Origin: IDS-8 sp040902105
Lineage (GTDB): Bacteria; Pseudomonadota; Gammaproteobacteria; Steroidobacterales; Woeseiaceae
DNA: 23,756 nt
NCBI GenBank assembly: GCA_040902105.1
Contig: JBBDXW010000046.1
Span: 1-23,756, forward strand
Reading direction: 5' to 3'
The notes beneath the pieces were generated by a model. It saw only the letters and a list, made by a program, of their open reading frames with translations, did no database searches and was not told the origin of the DNA. The translations under genes were made by a program, and so were the position numbers. Below, piece by piece: positions 1 through 5,637 of this stretch (within the stretch, counting starts at the first letter, position 1; each line of letters starts with the position of its first letter).

Positions 1-37
1 AAAGCCCTCCCCCCAGGCGAGACTCCGCTGAGACGTT

Positions 38-1081
38 GTGCCGTTCATGAATAATGCGCGCCCACCCATGTCGCGATTCCTCGACCGCCTGCTCGACGGA
101 GAATCGCTCTGCGAGTCGGAAGCCTTCGATGTCATGCACCGGCTGGCGGGTGGCGATATGCAGCCGGCGCTGGCGGGCGCTTTGCTCGCGGCGTTGCGTG
201 CCAAGGGGGAGACCGCAGCGGAGATTCGTGGTTTTGCTACGGCGATGCGCGAACTCGCCTTGCATCCCGCGGTTCCGCCGGGTGCAGCGATCGTCGATAC
301 GGTCGGGACCGGGGGGGACGGGTCGGGGAGCTTCAATTTATCCACCGGTGCCGGGCTGCTGGCCGCGGCGTGCGGCGCGCGCGTGGTCAAGCACGGCAAC
401 CGGTCGATCTCGAGCCGCTGCGGCAGCGCCGACCTGCTGGAGTGCCTGGGGATGCCGCTGCCGCTCGGTGAAAAGGCGGCCATGGCCTGTCTCGAAGCCT
501 TGAGTTTCACGTTCCTGTTCGCACCCGCATACCACCCGGCCATGAAAGCCCTGGCGCCGGTTCGGGGCGCGCTCGGCGTTCGCACCGTGTTCAACCTGCT
601 GGGCCCGCTGACGAACCCGGCCGCGCCGCCCTATCAGCTCATTGGTGCCTTCAGCCGTGACGCTGCGAGGCTGATGGCCGAGACCCTGTCGGGCATGCCG
701 ATCGAAAGAGCATTTGTCGTGCACGGCGAGCCCGGCTGGGACGAAGCGTCGCCGATCGGCGAATTCCTGCTGTTCGACGTTCGTCCCGGATCGGTGACAG
801 GATCAAGCCGCAACCCCGAAGACTACGGACTCGGCCGCTGCCGGACGGCAGACCTTGCGGGCGGCGACGCGGCGCACAACGCGCGCGAACTGCAGCGCGT
901 CTTCTGCCGCGAAGACATGGGCGCGCACCGCGACGCGTTGCTGATGGGTACCTCGCTGGTCCTCGAAGTGACGGGCCAGGCCGGGAACGCAAGGGAAGGC
1001 ATCGCGATCGCAGCGGAGACGCTCGACAGCGGCAATGCTGAGCGGTTCCTCGAAAAGTTTCGGGCACATTTCGCGGCATGA
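38..1081 (+). CDS. trpD: Anthranilate phosphoribosyltransferase
   Basis: This cytoplasmic enzyme joins anthranilate to PRPP to give phosphoribosylanthranilate, the second committed step of tryptophan synthesis. The family signatures are all visible: GTGGDGSGSFNLST at residues 90-103 (pyrophosphate/PRPP loop), KHGNRSISSRCGSADLLE at 118-135, and the anthranilate-side segment ending VFNLLGPLTNP at about 184-194. The length of 347 residues matches the family. The start is uncertain: GTG 38, ATG 47 and ATG 68 are all in frame and none has a strong ribosome site, so the first residues may not be translated. The stop TGA (1079-1081) overlaps the ATG of trpC as ATGA, which implies translational coupling. 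The upstream gene, probably trpG, lies outside the window; nothing in bases 1-37 identifies it. Confidence 0.95.
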   Translation: MPFMNNARPPMSRFLDRLLDGESLCESEAFDVMHRLAGGDMQPALAGALLAALRAKGETAAEIRGFATAMRELALHPAVPPGAAIVDTVGTGGDGSGSFNLSTGAGLLAAACGARVVKHGNRSISSRCGSADLLECLGMPLPLGEKAAMACLEALSFTFLFAPAYHPAMKALAPVRGALGVRTVFNLLGPLTNPAAPPYQLIGAFSRDAARLMAETLSGMPIERAFVVHGEPGWDEASPIGEFLLFDVRPGSVTGSSRNPEDYGLGRCRTADLAGGDAAHNARELQRVFCREDMGAHRDALLMGTSLVLEVTGQAGNAREGIAIAAETLDSGNAERFLEKFRAHFAA

Positions 1082-1911
1082 GCGATTTCTTAAGGACAAT
1101 GGCGGCCGGAAGCGCGGAACGGGCGGCATCGATCCGCCGTTCATTCCCGGCGCGGGAACTCGACCTGCCAACGGCGCCGCTCAGGTTCGGCGGCTTCGAT
1201 CTGATTGCCGAGATCAAAGAGCGTTCGCCGTCGGAGGGCGTCCTCGCTCCACAGGCCGGCACCCGGGCCGACCGCGCCAGGCAATACGTGCGGGGCGGCG
1301 CCGCCGCGATTTCCGTTCTGACCGAACCCGCCAGCTTCGGCGGAGACCTGTCCCATCTCCGCGACGTCGTCGCGGCAGTGTCGGGAGCCGGTGTGCCGGT
1401 CATGCGCAAGGACTTCCTGGTCGATGCGCGCCAGATTCTCGAAGCGCGAGCGGCCGGTGCGAGCGGCGTTCTGCTGATCGCCGCAATGCTGAGTGACGCG
1501 GAGCTTGCCGGCATGCTCGACTGCGCCTTCGAGCACTCCCTGTTTGTGCTGCTCGAATCTTTCGATGAGAACGACGTCGCCCGAAGCCTGCGCTTGCTGC
1601 GGCTCGAACGTTTCGCGGACAAAGCCGCCCGCGGCCGGCTGCTGGTCGGCGTCAATAGCAGGAACCTGCGTACGCTGGAAGTCGACCCGGCGCGACTGGC
1701 CGGTCTTCTGCCGAGGTTGCCGGAGGGCGCCGTTGCCGTCGCCGAAAGCGGGCTTCGCACGGCGGAAGATGCGGCCGCGGTGGCCTCGCTGGGTTATCGT
1801 GTTGCACTGGTCGGGTCCGCGCTGATGCGCAACGCGGACCCTGCCGCTCTGATTGCCGACATGCTCGCCGCGGGTCGCGCGAGCGCACTCGAACAGGAAG
1901 GAGCTCGATGA
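1078..1911 (+). CDS. trpC: Indole-3-glycerol phosphate synthase
   Basis: This TIM-barrel enzyme closes the ring of CdRP with loss of CO2 to form indole-3-glycerol phosphate. Visible motifs are AEIKERSPSEG at residues 44-54 (catalytic Lys47 and phosphate-side residues), SVLTE at 79-83, RKDFL at 110-114 (catalytic Lys111), GVNSRNL at 191-197 and ESGLRT at 223-228. At 277 residues it is a stand-alone enzyme, not the fused TrpC-TrpF of enteric bacteria. It begins inside the trpD stop (ATGA) and ends inside the trpF start (ATGA). No separate ribosome site is apparent, so translation probably depends on ribosomes finishing trpD. The family assignment is secure. Confidence 0.96.
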   Translation: MSDFLRTMAAGSAERAASIRRSFPARELDLPTAPLRFGGFDLIAEIKERSPSEGVLAPQAGTRADRARQYVRGGAAAISVLTEPASFGGDLSHLRDVVAAVSGAGVPVMRKDFLVDARQILEARAAGASGVLLIAAMLSDAELAGMLDCAFEHSLFVLLESFDENDVARSLRLLRLERFADKAARGRLLVGVNSRNLRTLEVDPARLAGLLPRLPEGAVAVAESGLRTAEDAAAVASLGYRVALVGSALMRNADPAALIADMLAAGRASALEQEGAR

Positions 1912-2570
1912 AACGTTTCGTCAAGATCTGCGGATTGACACACGACACGAGCGTCGAGGCGGCGATTGCCGCCGGCGTCGACGCTCTCGGCTTCGTGTTC
2001 ACGGATTCGCTGAGGCAGGTCTCGACGCGGCACGCCGCACTTATCGCGAGCCGTGTGCCGCGGCATGTTTTGCGGGTGGCGGTCATGCGGCATCCGACTG
2101 TTGCACTGTGGCGCGAAGTCGAAACGATCTTCTGCCCGGATGTATTGCAGACGGATGCCGCCGACTTCGAATACCTCGATGTCTCGCCGGATATAACGTG
2201 CTGGCCGGTCGTGCGCGCGGGAGCGTGGCCCGCGGACCGAAAACTGCCCGAACTGTTCGTTTACGAAGGGGCCGCCAGCGGGCGGGGAGAAGTTGTCGAC
2301 TGGAAGATTGCGGCCGGTGTGGCCAGACAAGGCAGGATGATTCTGGCCGGCGGGCTCGACAGTGACAATGTCGCGCAGGCGATCGAGACGGTTCTGCCGT
2401 GGGGCGTCGATGTTTCAAGCTCGGTCGAGTCGGCGCCGGGCGTGAAGGATCCCGACCTCATTCGGGCGTTCGTGGCGGCGGTGCGGGCCACCGAGCACGC
2501 CGGGCAAAAAGAGCCGGACAGCGTCGTGCGGCACACGGGCGAAGGAACGACGAAGGACACAACACAATGA
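1908..2570 (+). CDS. trpF: Phosphoribosylanthranilate isomerase, atypical acid loop
   Basis: TrpF performs the Amadori rearrangement of phosphoribosylanthranilate to CdRP. The 220-residue protein has KICGLT at residues 6-11 with the catalytic base Cys8, GFVF at 28-31, LQTD at 80-83, LAGGL at 146-150 and the phosphate-binding segment DVSSSVESAPGVKD at 168-181. A good Shine-Dalgarno (GGAAGGAG, ending at 1902) precedes ATG 1908. The loop that normally carries the catalytic Asp (LLD-S...GGTG) reads FVYEGAASGRG at 117-127, with Tyr-Glu where Asp is expected. Glu120 could serve as the acid. The C-terminal 25 residues are polar and probably a tail. Identity is firm from motifs and context; activity is inferred. 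Confidence 0.92.
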   Translation: MKRFVKICGLTHDTSVEAAIAAGVDALGFVFTDSLRQVSTRHAALIASRVPRHVLRVAVMRHPTVALWREVETIFCPDVLQTDAADFEYLDVSPDITCWPVVRAGAWPADRKLPELFVYEGAASGRGEVVDWKIAAGVARQGRMILAGGLDSDNVAQAIETVLPWGVDVSSSVESAPGVKDPDLIRAFVAAVRATEHAGQKEPDSVVRHTGEGTTKDTTQ

Positions 2571-3823
2571 AACCGCTGATGGGCGACACAGACGCGGCAG
2601 TGCTGCTGCAGGCATCGCTCGCCGGCCGCCTGCCCGACGAACGCGGCCGGTTCGGCCCGTTCGGCGGGCGTTATGTGCCGGAGACGCTGGTGCCGGCGTT
2701 CGAGCGTCTGGAACAGGGAGTGCGCAAGCATCTGCACAGCGCGGAGTTTCAGGATGAATTGAGGCGCGAGCTGCGCGACTGGGTCGGGCGACCGACGGCA
2801 CTCACGTTCGCCCCCCGTCTCGGCAGGACCTGGGGCGCCGAGGTCTGGCTGAAGCGCGAGGACCTCGCGCACACGGGCGCGCACAAGATCAATAACGCGA
2901 TCGGCCAGGCACTGCTGGCGAAGCGCCTGGGCGCGCGCCGCGTCATCGCCGAAACCGGCGCGGGGCAGCACGGGGTTGCCTCGGCGGCCGCGTGTGCGCG
3001 CGTCGGATTGCCTTGTCGCGTGTACATGGGGTCAGTCGACATGCAGCGGCAGGCGCCGAACGTCGATCGCATGCGGCGGCTTGGTGCGGAGGTCATGCCG
3101 GTCGAATCCGGCGATAAAACCCTGCGCGCCGCGATCGACGAGGCGCTGCGCGAATGGGTGTCCGACCCCGCGGGCATTTATTACCTGTTGGGATCGGCGG
3201 TCGGGGCTCATCCGTATCCGTACCTGGTGCGTGAGCTTCAGTCGGTGATCGGGACCGAAGCGCGGCAGCAGATGATCGAGCACGCCGGCGGCTTGCCCGA
3301 TGCCGCGTTCGCCTGCGTCGGCGGCGGCTCCAATGCAATCGGGCTCTTTTATCCACTGCTTGCAGACCGTGAGACGGCGCTGATCGGCGTGGAAGCGGGC
3401 GGTACGGGCCGCGGGCTCGGGCAAAACGCGGCGACCCTGGCGACCGGCACGCCCGGCGTTTTACAAGGCGCCTATTCACTGATCCTGCAGAACGAGGACG
3501 GGCAGGTGCAGGAGACGCATTCGATTTCCGCCGGACTCGATTACTCGGGCGTCGGCCCCGAGCATGCCTTCCTGCAGGCGGTTGGCCGCGTGACCTACGT
3601 CACGGCCAGCGACGAGGAGGCGCTTGCGGCACTCGAGGAATTGTGCGCAACGGAAGGCATCCTGACGGCCCTCGAAACCGCGCACGCCTACGCTGCCGCG
3701 AAACGCTGGTGCGGGGAGAATCCCGGCAAGCGCATCCTGATCGGCAACTCCGGCCGGGGCGACAAGGATATGCCGACGCTTGCTCGTTACCCGGCGAGGA
3801 CGGCCGCTTATGCTGCCGCATGA
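2567..3823 (+). CDS. trpB: Tryptophan synthase beta chain
   Basis: TrpB condenses indole with serine using PLP. The start is ATG 2567, which forms an ATGA overlap with the trpF stop; a longer reading frame upstream is only an antiphase extension through trpF. The protein has 418 residues, about 20 more at the N terminus than the Salmonella enzyme. FGPFGGRYVPETL (29-41) is the family's usual opening. The PLP lysine is Lys107 in HTGAHKINNAIGQ, the catalytic glutamate is Glu129 in AETGAGQHGVA, and GGGSNAIG (252-259) binds the PLP phosphate. It should form the alpha2beta2 complex with the downstream TrpA, passing indole between subunits. Confidence 0.97.
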   Translation: MKPLMGDTDAAVLLQASLAGRLPDERGRFGPFGGRYVPETLVPAFERLEQGVRKHLHSAEFQDELRRELRDWVGRPTALTFAPRLGRTWGAEVWLKREDLAHTGAHKINNAIGQALLAKRLGARRVIAETGAGQHGVASAAACARVGLPCRVYMGSVDMQRQAPNVDRMRRLGAEVMPVESGDKTLRAAIDEALREWVSDPAGIYYLLGSAVGAHPYPYLVRELQSVIGTEARQQMIEHAGGLPDAAFACVGGGSNAIGLFYPLLADRETALIGVEAGGTGRGLGQNAATLATGTPGVLQGAYSLILQNEDGQVQETHSISAGLDYSGVGPEHAFLQAVGRVTYVTASDEEALAALEELCATEGILTALETAHAYAAAKRWCGENPGKRILIGNSGRGDKDMPTLARYPARTAAYAAA

Positions 3824-4577
3824 AAGGGTGACGGCTGCGATCGTCGCTGCGAACGGCGAGGGCCGCACCGCACTCGTGCCGTTTGTCACCGCCGGTTATC
3901 CGGAGCCCCTGGATTTTTCGAGAACGCTGCGCGAGATTGCCGCCGTTGCCGACGTCGTCGAGGTCGGCGTGCCGTTTTCCGATCCGATGGCGGACGGCAT
4001 GACGATACAGCGCTCCAGTTTTGCCGCGATCGAAAAGGGCGTCAGCCTGAAATGGATTTTCGGTGAACTGGAGTCCGCGAAAATTACCACGCCGCTGGTG
4101 ATGATGTCCTACCTGAACCCGCTGCTCGCCTTCGGCTTCGAGCCGTTGGCTGCGCGCGCGGCCGCGACCGGGGTGTGTGCGTTTATCGTGCCGGACTTGC
4201 CGTTCGAGGAGAGCGACGAATTACGCGCTGCGCTTCAACTAAAGGGTATCGGTCTCATCCAGCTGGTAACGCCCGCGACGCCGGCGCCGCGGCTCACGAT
4301 GCTGGTAAACGCTTCGCAAGGCTTCGTGTACGCAGTCACCGTTACGGGCATCACGGGCGGCATGCACGGGTTGCCCGCGAACCTTGCGGAATACCTCGAT
4401 TCCGTTGCGGCGGTATCGCCGCTCCCGGTCTGCGCCGGTTTCGGCATTCGCACAGCCGCCGATGTCGGCAACGTCGGCAGGCACGCCGCCGGCGCCATTG
4501 TCGGGTCCGCGCTGGTGGAGATTCTCGAGCGAGGCGGCGATGCGGCAGCTTTCCTGCGCGGCCTCGGAGCCCGATGA
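3810..4577 (+). CDS. trpA: Tryptophan synthase alpha chain
   Basis: TrpA cleaves indole-3-glycerol phosphate to indole and glyceraldehyde-3-phosphate. The catalytic pair is present: Glu51 in VEVGVPFSDP and Asp62 in MADGMTIQ, corresponding to Glu49 and Asp60 of the Salmonella protein. ATG 3810 is chosen because GAGGA at 3796-3800 is correctly spaced and because it leaves 22 residues before VPFVTAG, close to the usual length; TTG 3780 and GTG 3828 are alternatives. The gene overlaps trpB by 14 bases and its stop forms ATGA with the next gene. At 255 residues it is a little shorter than most family members. Confidence 0.95.
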   Translation: MLPHERVTAAIVAANGEGRTALVPFVTAGYPEPLDFSRTLREIAAVADVVEVGVPFSDPMADGMTIQRSSFAAIEKGVSLKWIFGELESAKITTPLVMMSYLNPLLAFGFEPLAARAAATGVCAFIVPDLPFEESDELRAALQLKGIGLIQLVTPATPAPRLTMLVNASQGFVYAVTVTGITGGMHGLPANLAEYLDSVAAVSPLPVCAGFGIRTAADVGNVGRHAAGAIVGSALVEILERGGDAAAFLRGLGAR

Positions 4578-4894
4578 AAAAGGTCACTTCGTCACCGTCG
4601 CTGATCACGATCAGCCACTACAGGAATCTACTCAACAGCGAAGGCATCGCCTCGTTCATCCGTAACGAACACCTCGGTTCGATTATCGGTGAACTTCCGT
4701 TCGAGGAAGTGTGGCCGGAACTCTGGGTGCGGAACGACCTCGACCACGACCGGGCCCTGCAACTCATCGACAGCCTGGCCATCGGCAGCGAAAGCCCGAC
4801 GACTCCATGGCGGTGCCGCCGCTGCGGCACCGACAACGAAGGCCAGTTCGCGGCCTGCTGGAATTGCGGCGAGGAGTCACCGGCGGAGACGTGA
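4574..4894 (+). CDS. DUF2007-like protein with RanBP2-type zinc finger
   Basis: This 106-residue protein is the last gene of the trp transcription unit; its ATG overlaps the trpA stop. The N-terminal 70 residues look like DUF2007 (HYRNLLNSEGIASFIRNEH followed by a PELWVRNDLD segment), a family annotated as possible signal transducers on weak evidence. The C-terminus matches the RanBP2-type zinc-finger spacing exactly: W79-x-C81-x2-C84-x3-N88-x6-C95-x2-C98. It therefore probably binds one zinc ion. What it contacts is unknown. Coupling to trpA could be regulatory or simply positional. The domain name is from memory of the fold pattern and should be treated as likely rather than certain. Confidence 0.8.
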   Translation: MKKVTSSPSLITISHYRNLLNSEGIASFIRNEHLGSIIGELPFEEVWPELWVRNDLDHDRALQLIDSLAIGSESPTTPWRCRRCGTDNEGQFAACWNCGEESPAET

Positions 4895-4900
4895 CGACCC

Positions 4901-4941
4901 GTCAGGTGCCGCCCGTTAGGTGCCGCGCCCGTTAGGTGCCG
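4901..4941 (+). repeat. Three tandem partial copies of the hairpin-element end
   Basis: The 10-base core GT(C/T)AGGTGCC occurs at 4901, 4915 and 4931, spaced 14 and 16 bases apart. The first two copies end in a short GC-rich filler (GCCC, GCGCCC). The third is the outer end of the left arm of the hairpin element that follows. The array starts 7 bases after the stop of the DUF2007-like gene. It looks like repeated terminal duplication or nested insertion of the element's end. Confidence 0.75.
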
Positions 4942-5029
4942 GACTTGGATCTTTGGACATTTCGCCTGGCCGCGTAACCTGAATCGACCGTCTGCGAAAT
5001 GTCCAAAGATCCAAGTCCGGCACCTAACG
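4930..5029. repeat. 100-bp hairpin element with perfect 36-bp inverted arms
   Basis: The left arm is 4930-4965 (starts CGTTAGGTGCCGG, ends GACATTTCGC). The right arm, 4994-5029, is its exact reverse complement over all 36 bases. The 28-base centre (4966-4993) is unpaired. The element lies between the trp operon and the pilin gene and would give a very stable RNA hairpin on either strand, but there is no following T-run. There is no reading frame inside. One solitary copy of the arm occurs at 18971-19001. The structure resembles a MITE or a REP-type doublet mobilised by an outside transposase; that classification is inference. Confidence 0.9.
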
Positions 5030-5139
5030 AGTCTATTTCGTGAATCCCGTCACAGACGGCAGCATGACTTGGCGCCAATCTGGCTTTCCGAATACCGTGC
5101 GGGCCGCAGAGCCCGCTAGCCTCGAGTCTGGAGAGTCGC

Positions 5140-5559
5140 ATGAAGTCGCAGGCGGGCTTCACGTTCACGGAATTGCTGACTGTCGTCACCGTAATGGCGA
5201 TGCTGGCCGCGGTGGCCGTGCCCAGGTACGCGATGATCAACAGCGATACGCGAGGCCAGGCGGTCCGCCTGCTGGCGGCCAACGTAACGAGTTCCGCGCG
5301 CCTCAGCAACAAGGTCTGGAAGGCCACCGGACAGCCCATGCGATTGACGCTGGACGGTCGCAGCGTCGATATGCTCTATGGCTACCCGACGGACACGTCC
5401 ATCGCGGACCTCGTCGTCATGAACGACGAGTTTGCATTCGCGGAAGGCTACTGGAAACACAGCGACTCCGCTGCCGGGCAGGGATGCGCGGTACTCTACA
5501 TTCCGCCGCCAAACCCTGAAGCAGAAGCGACGGTATTCAGCTATACCGACGGTTGCTGA
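5140..5559 (+). CDS. Type IV pilin-like protein (MSHA/minor pilin type)
   Basis: This 139-residue prepilin-like protein has a short basic leader MKSQAG and a peptidase cleavage site before FTFTE, so mature residue 1 is Phe and the invariant Glu is at mature position 5. The hydrophobic stretch TELLTVVTVMAMLAAVAVP is the assembly helix. Cys116 and the final residue Cys139 frame a C-terminal disulfide loop as in type IV and MSHA pilins. A GGAGAG ribosome site (5130-5135) supports ATG 5140. No other pilus gene is in the window, so the assembly machinery and prepilin peptidase must be elsewhere. It could be a major or minor pilin or a type II secretion pseudopilin; the C-terminal cysteine pair favours a pilin. 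Confidence 0.85.
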   Translation: MKSQAGFTFTELLTVVTVMAMLAAVAVPRYAMINSDTRGQAVRLLAANVTSSARLSNKVWKATGQPMRLTLDGRSVDMLYGYPTDTSIADLVVMNDEFAFAEGYWKHSDSAAGQGCAVLYIPPPNPEAEATVFSYTDGC

Positions 5560-5565
5560 TCGGGG

Positions 5566-5628
5566 CCGTTCTCGCGGGCTCCCACTGAGCTTCGATCCCC
5601 GTTGTTGGAGCCCGCGAGAGCGGGCGAT
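5566..5628. repeat. REP pair between convergent genes
   Basis: Two facing palindromic units sit 7 bases after the pilin stop: an inverted copy at about 5566-5584 (CTCGCGGGCTCC core) and a forward copy at 5602-5628 (TTGTTGGAGCCCGCG then AGCGGGCGAT). Each can form a small hairpin and the two can also pair with each other. They lie between two convergent genes and end 10 bases before the stop of the GGDEF/EAL gene, so they may stop or stabilise both transcripts. Confidence 0.8.
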
Positions 5629-5637
5629 CCCTGATCC

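Noticed and set aside
1..37. 3' end of trpG at the left edge
   Set aside because: All three frames give short readable peptides and none carries a recognisable TrpG C-terminus.
651..1760. 369-codon open frame on the minus strand
   Set aside because: Spans trpD and trpC in antisense, rich in Arg/Ser/Ala, with no family resemblance.
4175..4573. Upstream extension of the DUF2007-like gene inside trpA
   Set aside because: The extension is an out-of-phase reading of trpA; ATG 4574 overlapping the trpA stop fits the operon pattern.
4930..5029. Hairpin element as a classic rho-independent terminator
   Set aside because: The stem is far longer than usual and has no T-run after it on either strand; it may still affect RNA 3' ends.
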